A DNA stretch of 64,000 nucleotides from Microbacterium sp. CFH 31415 (GTDB lineage Bacteria; Actinomycetota; Actinomycetes; Actinomycetales; Microbacteriaceae): contig NZ_JAKYXC010000010.1 in assembly GCF_022538185.1 (NCBI RefSeq), positions 1-64,000 on the forward strand. Reading direction: 5' to 3'. Below, in pieces: positions 37,012 through 45,816 of the stretch; positions within the stretch are counted from its first letter, which is position 1; each line of letters begins with the position of its first letter. The notes beneath the pieces were generated by a model. It was not told the origin of the DNA and ran no database searches. It was given only the letters and a program-made list of their open reading frames with translations. The translations under genes and the position numbers were made by a program.

Positions 37012-37473
37012 ATGTCGCCGCTCCCTCCGGTGCCCGCACTCGAGCGCGCCTTCGAGGTCGTCGCAGAACTCGGCGCCCTCGAGGATCACGGGATGACGCG
37101 CGTCGGTCATCGCCGGATCATCCCGGTGACCGGCGGCACGATCACCGGGGAGTTCAAGGGGGTCATCCTCGCCGGCGGCGCGGACTGGCAGACCGTGCGC
37201 GCCGACGGCTCCATCGAGATCGACGGTCGCTACAGTGCGCGCTCCCACGACGGCGAACTGCTCTACATCCGCGCGCGAGGCGTACGAAGTGGCGACCCGG
37301 CCGTGCTCGAGTCGCTCCTCCGCGGCGACGACGTCGCTCCCGACGACTACTACTTCCGGGCGGCTCTCACCCTCGAATCGGCGACAAGACCCGAGTTCGA
37401 GAGCGCCATGTACGTCGCGTCTTACATTCGTGAAGCGCACCGCGTGCGCTACGTCGCCTACCGCGTGACGTGA
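37012..37473 (+). CDS. DUF3237-family protein
   Basis: The 153-residue cytoplasmic protein fits the small beta-barrel DUF3237 family: GHRRIIPVTGGTITGEFKGVIL, GGADWQTVRADGSIEIDGRYSARSHDG and SYIREAHRVRYVAYRV. Members often accompany catabolic clusters, but I know of no firm biochemical role. It probably belongs to the LacI/amidohydrolase regulon. Confidence 0.8.
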   Translation: MSPLPPVPALERAFEVVAELGALEDHGMTRVGHRRIIPVTGGTITGEFKGVILAGGADWQTVRADGSIEIDGRYSARSHDGELLYIRARGVRSGDPAVLESLLRGDDVAPDDYYFRAALTLESATRPEFESAMYVASYIREAHRVRYVAYRVT

Positions 37474-37661
37474 GCGTGAGGACCGCCGTCGCTGCGAGGG
37501 TGAGCGACATCACCACGATGTGCGTGGCACCGCAGAACCCCCGGCCAAGTCGTCTCCGCAGGCGCAGATAGGGCATTTGCCCGATGCGGCTTCGTCCTCC
37601 CAGGATCACCATCGACTACATCCGGAACGCCATGCCCGGAACGAGTTGATGGAAGGGTGCC

Positions 37662-39086
37662 ATGACGATTCATGCGGTCGACGAAACCACAGAGCTGGAC
37701 CAGCGGCTGTTCATGCCCTGGCAGAAAGGGTTCAAGCTCGGCGGCGGATACGACTTCCTCGCAGGCAAGCCCATGCAGTCTGCCTTGTCGGCGGTCGACA
37801 GTTCACCGTCGACGCTCAGCGGGCGCAAGTTGTACGTACGCTACGTGCGCTCTCAGGAAGACTTCGAGCGGGAGGTCAAAGGCTCGTTGAAAGCCTCGGG
37901 CGAGGCGGACGGCGTGCAGATGAGCGCCAGCGTGAGCTTCCTGAGCAACGCGAAGTACTCGAGCACGCAGGAGACGCTCCTGATCTCGTGGTACAGCGAT
38001 CAGGATGACTTCGATGAGGTCAAGAACCCCGCGCTCTCGACCGCAGCATCACAGCTGCTTGCCGGCGGCATCGACACGTTCCGAGCCCAGTACGGCGACT
38101 ACTTCATCAGCGGAGGACTCCGTCACGCCGAGTTCCATGCGATGTATGTTCTCAGCGCGCACGACTCGAGCAGCCTGGTCAAGGTGGAAGCCGCAGTGCA
38201 GGCCAAAGGCGGGGACATCTTCTCCGTGGACGGCAGTGCGGCTTTCACGCAGACGGCGGCGACGTCCGGGGTGAGCATCATGGTGTTCGCCGAGCACACG
38301 TCGGCGAAGGAAAGCGCAACCGCACCGAAGACGCTCCGCGGCAAGGACGTCCAGAGCAGCCTGACCCCCACGGCGGTGGGCGAGCTCTTCGAATGGTTCA
38401 AGCAGAACGCAGCAGGAGGATACGTCGTCGCCGAGCTGACTCATCTGAGTGTTCTCGTGCCGACCTTCCCTCGCGAGATCAAGGTTCCGCCGACCACGCT
38501 GGTGAACCTCTCCGACCTGACGACGACGCTCGCGAACTGCCGGCGACTGCACACGTCCTTGCCCGCGCACTATCGAGCGCAGTTCGACAAGGAGCTCAAC
38601 GGTATCGAAGCGCTGGCGGGCTCGGAGCGGCAGAAGCTCTGGCGGAATCCTGGAGCCCTGACCGGTCCCCTCGACAGCGCGGAAAAGCTCGAGGCCAAGA
38701 TGCAGGCGATCGTGGACTTCTTCGACAACGTTGCACACCTGCGAGGACACACGAACCAGCTCACGGGACGTGACGGGGGCGCAATCGGGATCGGTGAGCA
38801 CGGCGACACGACGAAGGTTCCCGAGGGTGTCGAGGTGCACACGACCACCCTGTCGGCGCGTGGGACGGCTGTATCCGGAAATATCACGAGGAGTTGCGAG
38901 TGGAGTCAGCCCAACCTTCGAATCGTCCACGCGAGCGTCTCATCCGGCTGGCCGCGTGATCAGCGGGGTACCTGCAAGCACGTCAACGGCGACGTCGGCA
39001 CGGGCTACCTGGCGGCCGGCTTCGAGGCGGACTTCGACAGGGGCATGAGCTGGTCGGTCGAGATCAAGTACGTGGACTTCGACTGA
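37662..39086 (+). CDS. MACPF/perforin-like protein
   Basis: The 474-residue protein has no signal peptide. An N-terminal FKLGGGYDFLAGKP segment resembles the opening strand of MACPF domains. A Ser/Thr-rich stretch (about 74-105, VKGSLKASGEADGVQMSASVS) could be a membrane-inserting cluster. FRAQYGDYFISGGLRHAEFHAMY (YGDYFISGG at 144-152) matches the MACPF signature Y-G-[TD]-x-[FY]-[IV] followed by Gly-Gly. A second Ser/Ala/Thr-rich block follows (about 175-225). The C-terminal 90 residues look like a separate beta-rich domain with two Cys. GGAAGGG precedes ATG 37662. Pore formation is inference; fold recognition would decide. Confidence 0.6.
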   Translation: MTIHAVDETTELDQRLFMPWQKGFKLGGGYDFLAGKPMQSALSAVDSSPSTLSGRKLYVRYVRSQEDFEREVKGSLKASGEADGVQMSASVSFLSNAKYSSTQETLLISWYSDQDDFDEVKNPALSTAASQLLAGGIDTFRAQYGDYFISGGLRHAEFHAMYVLSAHDSSSLVKVEAAVQAKGGDIFSVDGSAAFTQTAATSGVSIMVFAEHTSAKESATAPKTLRGKDVQSSLTPTAVGELFEWFKQNAAGGYVVAELTHLSVLVPTFPREIKVPPTTLVNLSDLTTTLANCRRLHTSLPAHYRAQFDKELNGIEALAGSERQKLWRNPGALTGPLDSAEKLEAKMQAIVDFFDNVAHLRGHTNQLTGRDGGAIGIGEHGDTTKVPEGVEVHTTTLSARGTAVSGNITRSCEWSQPNLRIVHASVSSGWPRDQRGTCKHVNGDVGTGYLAAGFEADFDRGMSWSVEIKYVDFD

Positions 39087-39114
39087 CCGCGGAGCATCAG
39101 GAAAGGAAGCGGAC

Positions 39115-39348
39115 ATGGGACAGTACGTGCGAGGAGTGGCCATCCAGCAGATGAGGAACGGGGTCTGGACTCAGGTCGCCGCCGGCTTGTCCGGCGACGA
39201 CGAGCTCACGCAGCTCTCACTGCAGTCGAACGGCGGCTGGCTGCCTGGGCTGTCGGTGAATCAGCAGTACCGGATCGACTTCGGCGGCGGCGTGACCAGA
39301 GTCATGACGTTCATCGATGGCACGGGTGGCACCCTGACATTCCGCTGA
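39115..39348 (+). CDS. small beta-rich protein paired with the MACPF-like gene
   Basis: This 77-residue protein starts 28 bp after the MACPF-like stop with a good AGGAAAGGAAG site. It contains alternating hydrophobic strands, a Trp pair (GVWTQV, GGWLPG) and a Gly/Thr-rich end (GGGVTRVMTFIDGTGG). I do not recognise a family. The pairing suggests a partner, targeting or immunity subunit of a two-component lytic system. Confidence 0.6.
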   Translation: MGQYVRGVAIQQMRNGVWTQVAAGLSGDDELTQLSLQSNGGWLPGLSVNQQYRIDFGGGVTRVMTFIDGTGGTLTFR

Positions 39349-39358
39349 TCAGTCAGCG

Positions 39359-41770
39359 TCAGGGCGCGTCCACGAGGCCATGGCGGATTGCGAACGCCGT
39401 GGCCTCGGTGCGGCCCCGGACGCCGAGCTTGCGGTAGATCGCGACCGAGTGGTGCATCACGGTCTTCGCAGAGACGCTCAGCCGGCTCCCGATCTCCTTG
39501 TTCCGCAGGCCCGCCGCCAGGAGCGCCAGCACTTCCCTCTCTCGCGGTGTGATCGGCGGAGCAGCCTCTGCTGGTTGCGGCGCAGTCGAGGCGACCTTGG
39601 CGCTGAGCCAGGCAGTTGCCTGATTCGCGGCATCCACCATCGAGACTGTGCTCCCTTCGGCCAGCAGCCGCAGGAATGTCTCTTCGCCGAGACCGGCGCG
39701 AAGTCTGTCGAGGATGCCACGGAAGAACTGCTCTGTCACCGGAGTCATTGAGCGGTCGAGGCGATCCTGGTCGGCCTGGACCACGCCGAATATCCGTGCG
39801 GCGAACGGCTCGTCGCCGAGTATCGCGGCGATGAGAGCTGCGTGGAGGAGCGAAAGGCTCATGAGAATCGTCCACCCTCGCCGGGTGGACAGCGCGAGGC
39901 GCGCCAGGCACCACCGCGCGGCTTCAGCCGGCCGACCGCTGAGAATCGCTTCCCAGCTGAGCACCGCGAGAAGGAAGGTCTCGACGGTCAGGTCGTGCGC
40001 GACACGCGCGAGGTCGAGGGCTTGCTCCAGGCTCGGCACGGGCACGTCAGGATCATGAGAACCGGCAGGAAGCGTGCGAAGGAGCCCGGTGGCTCCGGCG
40101 ATCGCATGAGCGTCACCGATCCGCTTGCCACGCTGCAGGCCGCTGATGGCCAAGGCCGCGGCGTCGTCGATCCCACCTCTCGAGTACGCGATGATGCCGC
40201 CCCAGACCTCGAATCGGGCCAGCCATGCCTGCGCGCCGACGAAGCGGGCGATCTGCACCCCCTCCTCCGCTGCGCGTGCCGCGATCGTCGGATCCGCAGT
40301 GGTCCCGATGCTGCTGACAGCAATCAATCGCGCCTGCAGACCCAGGAACGGCCAGGATGCATCATCCACCAGCTCGATACCGCGCCGCAGCCGCTCGTCC
40401 ACCAGCTCGCGCTGCGCGCTTCCCTCCGGGGAGCGCGCGAGGCAATTCGCCGCCCACAGCCACACGGCCGCCTGCTGTCGGCGGTGTAGACGGTCGACAG
40501 CCCCCGACGCGATGATGCGGTCGAGAATCACTCCGACCGTCGAGCCTTCGGTGAAGTCTCCGATGACGGCAGCGGAATCCGTCGCGAACTCCGCTGCCGA
40601 ATCGATATCTGCCGCCGCTTCGGACCGCAACGCGTCCGCCACGTCCGAGCGAAGCACCCGAGCGTGGTCGGTGGCGGGAGAGTCGCTCGCCGATGAGGCC
40701 GCCTCCGCCGCCTCGTGCACCAGTTCGCGAAGATACGTGAGACGGCGCGCCTCGACCGCGTCCGCATCGGCGGAAACCTCCCGACCGAATGCGCGAACCA
40801 TCGGCAGCATTCGGAAGATCAGCTCTCCCGGCTCCTCGTGCATAGGCTCGACCAGCCTCAGCTCGACGAGCACGTCGATATCGTCCAGAGTCTCAAGGAG
40901 CCTCCGGCCGGAGACGCGCGCGGCAGCTTCGAGCGGGAACGGACCCCGGAACCGAGAAAGGGCGAGCAGCAGCGCATCCTGCGATGTCGTGAGGATCGCT
41001 CGGTTCGCAGTCAGCGCCGCACGGATACCGACGACGCCGGCGGTTGCCCGCGGGCTCAGAATGTCGAGCGCCACACCCGATGAGGAATCCTCCGCCAGTC
41101 GGCGGACCAGTTCGCGAGGTGGCAGCAGTCGAGCGCGAGCTGCGGCAAGTTCGATCGCCAACGGCAGACCGCCGAGCTGGCGACAGATCTCCGCAACCGA
41201 CGCGGCTGTGGCGCCATCCAGCGTGAACTGGGGGTCCGCCTCACCGGCACGATCGGTGAACAGGCGCACGGCCGGACTGCGAAGGATCTCGGCGAGCGGG
41301 GCGCCGACAGCAGGGACGGCAAGCGACCGCAGGGCGATGCGCTCCGCGGGCGCGTTCAGGGGCAGTGTCGAAGCCACGATCAGTGTGAGCTCGGGACACA
41401 TCCGCAGCAGCTCCAGGAGCGACGCGTCGACGGTGCAGGAATCGGCGTGATCCACAGCGAGAACCCGTGCACCTCCGCCCATGAGGCTGGCCAGAGTGCG
41501 CGGAATGGTCCGCTCAGCGCCACTCCGCGCCGCCTCCGCAGGCGCGCCGAGGGCACGGGCAACCTCATCCAGCAGGCGCGACGCGGGCGGGGACTCGCTG
41601 AGATCCACCGTCCACACGTTCGCCTGCCTCGCCTCGGTGGCCAGCAGCTCCGCGAGCAGTGCGCTCTTGCCCACGCCACCCGTACCGGACAACGACACGA
41701 TTCGAGCGCCGCTTCGCGATATCAACCCGCGAAGCTGCAGAAGCTCGGCGCCACGACCTATGAGTGCCAC
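39359..41770 (-). CDS. LuxR-family regulator with N-terminal STAND/AAA ATPase domain
   Basis: The 803-residue protein of the large ATP-binding LuxR type has Walker A SGTGGVGKSALL (about 29-40), a Walker B-like VLAVDHAD and the conserved GLPLAIELAAARARLLP. A long helical/TPR-like middle precedes a C-terminal LuxR helix-turn-helix (about 740-795; TPREREVLALLAAGLRNKEIG, SAKTVMHHS). GTG 41770 is chosen because GGGAG lies at proper distance; GTG 41779 is too close. It is convergent with the MACPF-like pair, 10 bp away, and may control that pair or an unlinked regulon. Confidence 0.85.
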   Translation of the reverse strand: MALIGRGAELLQLRGLISRSGARIVSLSGTGGVGKSALLAELLATEARQANVWTVDLSESPPASRLLDEVARALGAPAEAARSGAERTIPRTLASLMGGGARVLAVDHADSCTVDASLLELLRMCPELTLIVASTLPLNAPAERIALRSLAVPAVGAPLAEILRSPAVRLFTDRAGEADPQFTLDGATAASVAEICRQLGGLPLAIELAAARARLLPPRELVRRLAEDSSSGVALDILSPRATAGVVGIRAALTANRAILTTSQDALLLALSRFRGPFPLEAAARVSGRRLLETLDDIDVLVELRLVEPMHEEPGELIFRMLPMVRAFGREVSADADAVEARRLTYLRELVHEAAEAASSASDSPATDHARVLRSDVADALRSEAAADIDSAAEFATDSAAVIGDFTEGSTVGVILDRIIASGAVDRLHRRQQAAVWLWAANCLARSPEGSAQRELVDERLRRGIELVDDASWPFLGLQARLIAVSSIGTTADPTIAARAAEEGVQIARFVGAQAWLARFEVWGGIIAYSRGGIDDAAALAISGLQRGKRIGDAHAIAGATGLLRTLPAGSHDPDVPVPSLEQALDLARVAHDLTVETFLLAVLSWEAILSGRPAEAARWCLARLALSTRRGWTILMSLSLLHAALIAAILGDEPFAARIFGVVQADQDRLDRSMTPVTEQFFRGILDRLRAGLGEETFLRLLAEGSTVSMVDAANQATAWLSAKVASTAPQPAEAAPPITPREREVLALLAAGLRNKEIGSRLSVSAKTVMHHSVAIYRKLGVRGRTEATAFAIRHGLVDAP

Positions 41771-42613
41771 CAATGCCACCTCCCCGGCGACGCATACGGC
41801 GGGGGAGCGCGATGAGTGTCACTTCCCGGCGAGGGTGACGAGCGCTCACGCCCGATGCGCATCAGCGTAGAGGACGTGCTCGGAATGAGGGAGCGGTACA
41901 GCTGTGCGGGTTCGCTGTGCATGCACGGATCCGTATGGGAGAGCTCGGCTGGGCCACGAGCACTCGACGGCGCCGATGAGACGGGTCACGCTGTCACGGT
42001 CGCCGCCCACACATTGCGGAAGATGCCTCATTGAGGCTCTGCTGCTCGCGTGGCAGGAATGGCGCAAGTCGTGGCAGAGGCAAGTGAAAATCCTACTTGA
42101 CCACGACTGTTCTATGCGGAGACGTGGGATTTGAACCCTCGGTCCCCGTCGTGTCGCCGACAGCACCGCTGCGGGGTTCACCCCCGGACGGTCCTTGGCG
42201 AGTTCTTCGATCCGCTCCGCGACCAGGTCCATGCCGGTTCGCGAGTCCACGAGCAGGGCGGTCACAGCGGTGTCGACGCCTCAAGCGCTCTGCCCTCACC
42301 ATAGCCAGCCGCTCGGTAGACGCCTTTCGCGACCACTTGCCTTTTCTACGGCCTCGGCTATGGTGTGGGCCATGACCCGGATCCTCAGCCTTGTCCCCTC
42401 GGAGCGTCGTTTCGACGCCTCCGTGGTGACGTGCGCTGCGGACATCGCCGGTGCCCGGCACGAGGTTCTTCCGCCCCGGCGTGCCGCGGCAGGTGGTCGG
42501 CTGATCCGTGCCACCTCGCGCGCTGCACCCCCGTAAACCCCCTTCCCCCGAAGGGGTATCCGGTCAATCAGCGCGTCGCATCTGCGGCGCGTTTCTCATT
42601 TCTAGGAGCCGTC
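41771..42613. other. gene-poor stretch at the left edge of the accessory region
   Basis: No complete gene is convincing here. A minus-strand fragment (about 42265 down to 42150) reads VTALLVDSRTGMDLVAERIE, looks codon-like and runs into the tRNA-Ser 3'-end copy at 42116-42149, so it may be the truncated end of an older gene. A short open frame at 42373-42536 (MTRILSLVPSERRF) has no site or homology I recognise. CCCCTTC/GAAGGGG near 42542-42557 may form a weak hairpin. Confidence 0.5.
42116..42149 (-). repeat. tRNA-Ser 3'-end fragment, left copy
   Basis: The plus strand reads GCGGAGACGTGGGATTTGAACC and onward; 24 bases (42126-42149) are identical to 57955-57978 inside the intact tRNA-Ser(GCU). 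Only the T-arm and acceptor 3' side are present and one base of the acceptor region is lost. It has the same orientation as the intact gene, consistent with an attachment-site duplication. Confidence 0.75.
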
Positions 42614-42934
42614 ATGACGCACACTTCCCACGCCGCCCAAGACCCGAACGTGGACACCATCCGCCAGCAGCTCGAGCAGCATCTGCAGGAACGACTCGAC
42701 ACTCTCGGCCAACTCATCCCCTGCCCGCTGCCCAGCGTCGACCCGGTCGGCTACCAGACCGTGGCATCCAACCGTCTGGTTGTCGAACAGATCAGCGCGG
42801 CATTGAATCGGCTGGATGCCGGCACCTACGGCCGCTGCACTCGATGCGGCGGTCAGATCGCTTCTGGACGCCTCGCCGTGCTGCCGCACGCTGCCGCCTG
42901 TATCGAATGCCAGAGCCATGCCGACGCCGCATAA
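42614..42934 (+). CDS. DksA/TraR-type C4 zinc-finger protein
   Basis: The 106-residue protein has an N-terminal helical region (TIRQQLEQHLQERLDTLGQL) and a C-terminal four-Cys zinc finger, CTRC at 75-78 and CIEC at 96-99, with GRLAVLPHAA between. DksA/TraR proteins enter the RNA polymerase secondary channel; this short form is usual on actinobacterial chromosomes and mobile elements. AGGAG precedes ATG 42614. It lies directly after the tRNA-Ser fragment. Confidence 0.83.
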   Translation: MTHTSHAAQDPNVDTIRQQLEQHLQERLDTLGQLIPCPLPSVDPVGYQTVASNRLVVEQISAALNRLDAGTYGRCTRCGGQIASGRLAVLPHAAACIECQSHADAA

Positions 42935-43155
42935 CACCAGGCATCCCGCGACGTATCGCCGCCTCACGAACCGGACCCGAACCCGGACACGGGCCCGGAC
43001 CCGCGACGATGACGGCGGCGGCGCACAGCTCAGAGAGACGCGACCGTGGAGGCGCAATATCCATTTACCCGAATATGAATACTGATTGGGGCGTTGTTCA
43101 TGGCAGATGCAGAACCCGGCCTGGGTTCGATCCACAGACGTGAGGAGTGAACGAG

Positions 43156-43896
43156 ATGACGAACAGATTCGATGGCCGTGTGGCTCTGGTTACCGGCGGT
43201 GCGAGCGGCATCGGCAAGGCGACAGCGCTGCGAATCGCCTCGGAAGGCGGTGCAGTGGCAATCGCCGATGTGCAGGAGCAGGCCGGCAACGATGTGGTCT
43301 CCGAGATCGAGCGGAGCGGCGGCAAGGCTGCCTTCGTGCGCCTCGATGTAACCAGCGAGCAGGATTGGGCTGATGCGGTCGAGGCCGTGGTGTCGACGCT
43401 CGGGAAACTCGACATCCTGATCAACAATGCCGGGATCGGCGACACCGAGGCGCTCGAGGTCACCAGTCTGGACACGTGGAACAAGGTCGTCGCCGTCACC
43501 CAGACAAGCGTCTTCCTGGGCATGAAGGCTGCAGCCGGCGCGCTCAAGGCCAGTGGCAACGGCGCCGTCGTGAACATCAGCTCGATGTACGGCATCGTCG
43601 GATCCGGGGTCAGCCCGGCGTATCACGCCGCCAAGGGCGCGGTGCGCCTCCTGACCAAGACCACCGCCCTCGGCTGGGCGAAGGAAGGCGTGCGCGTCAA
43701 CTCCGTCCACCCCGGCTTCATCGACACCCCGATCCTGGGCGATACCGACCGCGACATGCTGATCGCCGGCACACCGATGGGCCGGCTCGGACGAGCAGAC
43801 GAGATGGCGGCGCTCATCGCCTTCGTCGCCAGCGACGACGCGAGCTTCGCAACCGGCTCCGAGTTCGTCGCGGACGGCGGCGTCACAGCCGGCTGA
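43156..43896 (+). CDS. short-chain dehydrogenase/reductase
   Basis: The 246-residue classical SDR has TGGASGIG (about 14-21), NNAGIGDTEAL, catalytic Ser in NISSMYGIVG and YHAAKGAVR with Tyr and Lys. It resembles 3-beta/7-alpha-hydroxysteroid and cyclohexanol-type dehydrogenases; substrate is not readable. ATG 43156 is preferred over GTG 43147 because GAGGAG is correctly spaced. It stands alone and is followed by a strong terminator. Confidence 0.87.
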   Translation: MTNRFDGRVALVTGGASGIGKATALRIASEGGAVAIADVQEQAGNDVVSEIERSGGKAAFVRLDVTSEQDWADAVEAVVSTLGKLDILINNAGIGDTEALEVTSLDTWNKVVAVTQTSVFLGMKAAAGALKASGNGAVVNISSMYGIVGSGVSPAYHAAKGAVRLLTKTTALGWAKEGVRVNSVHPGFIDTPILGDTDRDMLIAGTPMGRLGRADEMAALIAFVASDDASFATGSEFVADGGVTAG

Positions 43897-43962
43897 GTTC
43901 AGCCTGTCCGGCGATGTGGATGATGCAGTCCGCATCTGGAGGGCCAGCCGCCGATTCCCCCG

Positions 43963-43997
43963 AGGTAGTGCGACCCCGATTCGGGGCCGCACTACCT
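43963..43997 (+). terminator. hairpin terminator after the SDR gene
   Basis: AGGTAGTGCG (43963-43972) pairs with CGCACTACCT (43988-43997), and an inner CCCC/GGGG stem closes on GATTC. There is no T run. Confidence 0.75.
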
Positions 43998-44032
43998 GAA
44001 CGTGACGAAGGCGTCACAGAAACGAGGTCGAC

Positions 44033-44326
44033 ATGACACACATCATGTACGGACACATAGAAGCTGCCCGCGTCGACGATGACTGCTGGCGTCTCTGCGA
44101 CGGCACACTCCCTGAGAACGATCCACGGGTCATCGCACTCGCAGAGCTGAAGGACGACCACGTGACAGTCCTCTGGCTGCGGAAGCGGAACAAGCGAAGC
44201 ACGTTAGCCACCTTCGAGCAGGCACTCCGCGCCGCCGAGAAGATCATCCACGACGCGGAGCACAGGCGCCCATCGCGCCCGGTCCCGATCCCGCACTTCC
44301 CGCCCCTCCGGCGCGCTGTCGGATGA
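44033..44326 (+). CDS. hypothetical protein, 97 residues
   Basis: I do not recognise this small soluble protein. It begins MTHIMYGHIEAARVDDDCWR and has a basic, amphipathic helix-rich middle (ATFEQALRAAEKIIHDAEHR) and a proline-rich tail. A modest CGAGG site precedes ATG 44033. It lies between the SDR terminator and the cupin gene in the accessory region. Confidence 0.5.
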   Translation: MTHIMYGHIEAARVDDDCWRLCDGTLPENDPRVIALAELKDDHVTVLWLRKRNKRSTLATFEQALRAAEKIIHDAEHRRPSRPVPIPHFPPLRRAVG

Positions 44327-44493
44327 GTGCGCTTCGAGGGGTGATGGCGGCACCCGTTTGCGGGCGGAGAGCGAACCCGATCGCCGTTCAATCGACGCTG
44401 ATCGAATCGGATGCTGGACGCAACCGTATTCTGTTGCACGGGCGCTGATCACAGCAGCTCATCGACCCCGAGCCTCGGGACGGAACACCGCGC

Positions 44494-44826
44494 ATGCAGA
44501 AGACATCACTGACAGCACTCGCACGGCACGAACTCGACCATGCAGTGGGAGCATCCAGTGGCAGGAGCACCAAGACAGTGTTCGGTGGCCACCAGCACCA
44601 ACTCCGTCAAACGCTGATCGCCCTCCGGGCCGGCGAGGAACTGTCAGAACACGAGAACCCCGGGGAGGCGACGCTGCAGGTACTCCAAGGACGGGTTCTT
44701 CTCAAGGCCGGCGAGGTGTCCTGGAACGGATCAGCGGGAGACCTCATGACGGTTCCCGACGGACTCCACTCATTGGACGCCGTCGAAGACTCCGTCGTCC
44801 TTCTCACGGTCGTCAAGATCCGCTGA
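44494..44826 (+). CDS. small cupin-domain protein
   Basis: This 110-residue single-domain cupin contains a first motif around RAGEELSEHENPGEATLQVLQGRV and a second around AGDLMTVPDGLHSLDAVEDSVVLL. The first motif has His and Glu at metal-ligand spacing. GGGACGGA lies upstream of ATG 44494. Its partner is unknown; the following kilobase holds only debris. Confidence 0.75.
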   Translation: MQKTSLTALARHELDHAVGASSGRSTKTVFGGHQHQLRQTLIALRAGEELSEHENPGEATLQVLQGRVLLKAGEVSWNGSAGDLMTVPDGLHSLDAVEDSVVLLTVVKIR

Positions 44827-44985
44827 AGAGATATTGACGCAGGCTACTTCGCCTCACGCTCGTCGTCGATGATCGGCGGCGGACCATTGGGATCGAAGGT
44901 GCCCCCTCGTCCACCCAATCCGCAATCTCGGCGGCTTCTTCACTTGTCACCGGCCGAGGCCGTGGAAGAGCGCCTTCATGACTCA

Positions 44986-45007
44986 CCCCGCTTTACCGGG
45001 GGTTTTT
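44986..45007 (+). terminator. rho-independent terminator with T run
   Basis: CCCCG (44986-44990) pairs with CGGGG (44997-45001), followed by TTTTT at 45003-45007. It could end transcription from the cupin gene, 160 bp upstream. Confidence 0.55.
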
Positions 45008-45008
45008 C

Positions 45009-45031
45009 GGCGGAGACGGAGGGATTTGAAC
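45009..45031 (-). repeat. tRNA-Ser 3'-end fragment, middle copy
   Basis: 23 bases are identical to 57943-57965, the acceptor 3' side and start of the T-arm of the intact tRNA-Ser(GCU), in the same orientation. Similarity ends there. It is the left boundary candidate of the MurNAc islet. Confidence 0.8.
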
Positions 45032-45181
45032 TCCGGCCTCCGGACATTTCGCGGGCGAGGTTCACTGTGCACACGCACGATTGCGCGGATCTCGAGGTTT
45101 CGTCGATTGCCCGCGATGTGCGTGATCGGTCTCAAGTCTTCCCAAATCGTTCCCACGCGGGGACCGGACGGCATCACCGAT

Positions 45182-45438
45182 CTACGGACGAGGAGCAGGC
45201 TGCGCTCCTCTGGTTGATAGGTGCGCACCGCTCTCGAGGTTCCTCATGAACTCGTCTGATTTCTGCTGGAGGAACGCGCAGAGCCTGGCAAGCTTTGTCA
45301 TCTCGACGGCGATCATCTGACCGCGACGGCTCCGAGCCGGACGTAGTCCACGCGGGGTTCGAAGGTCACCGTCCACTCCTCGCCGGGCTGAGTCGGCGGC
45401 TCGATATAGATCTCGGTCGGCGAGTTCGGCAGCCGCAT
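45182..45438 (-). pseudogene. small conserved-looking gene split by a frameshift
   Basis: Minus-strand frame one (45438-45313) reads MRLPNSPTEIYIEPPTQPGE then WTVTFEPRVDYVRLGAVAVR and stops. Frame two begins in an overlapping ATGA at 45316 with MIAVEMTKLARLCAFLQQKS and runs to 45182. I have the impression that this is one actinobacterial hypothetical family with a WTVTFEPR block followed by an LCAFLQQK helix, so a single-base frameshift is likely. A translationally coupled gene pair is the alternative. Confidence 0.45.
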
Positions 45439-45816
45439 CCCGACAAGGCCTGTGTCAGCGCCGCCATCGCCATCCTGAGGGATTACCCGGATGTCGCTCG
45501 CGCCCGCTGAGTTCTGCTGTTCGAACTAGACAGCGACGATTCATTGCCCGCATCAATCGACGACAGCGGGCGTCGAAATCACGATCCCTCGCCTTCCCCG
45601 CCGCTGACGCCAGCATCGGTGTCGCGGTCGAGCTGTCCGGTCAGCACCAGCGCGATCGCGAGCGGGATCGCCGCGATAGCACCGCTCCCGATGTCGGTGC
45701 GCGAGTGTCAGCCATTCCGTCCATGGGCAACCAACGGGTACTGCTCACCGGGTCCGCGGAGCGCCCGCAGTGCGCATCTGACAGTCTGTTGGGCTGCCTA
45801 TGCCCCCGGCGTGCGG

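Larger units (their letters stand above)
44827..45816. other. gene-debris region inside the accessory island
   Basis: About 990 bp hold no intact gene. I see a terminator (44986-45007), a tRNA-Ser 3'-end copy (45009-45031), a frameshifted small minus-strand gene (45182-45438) and, on the minus strand near 45585-45710, the C-terminal end of a membrane protein (GAIAAIPLAIALVLTGQL then stop). Another minus-strand tail reads GGTFDPNGPPPIIDDEREAK near 44843-44905. The pattern is that of a repeatedly rearranged junction. Confidence 0.6.

Noticed and set aside
42614..42934. Conjugation gene from the TraR name
   Set aside because: Short DksA/TraR zinc-finger proteins are common on actinobacterial chromosomes; no other transfer gene is present.
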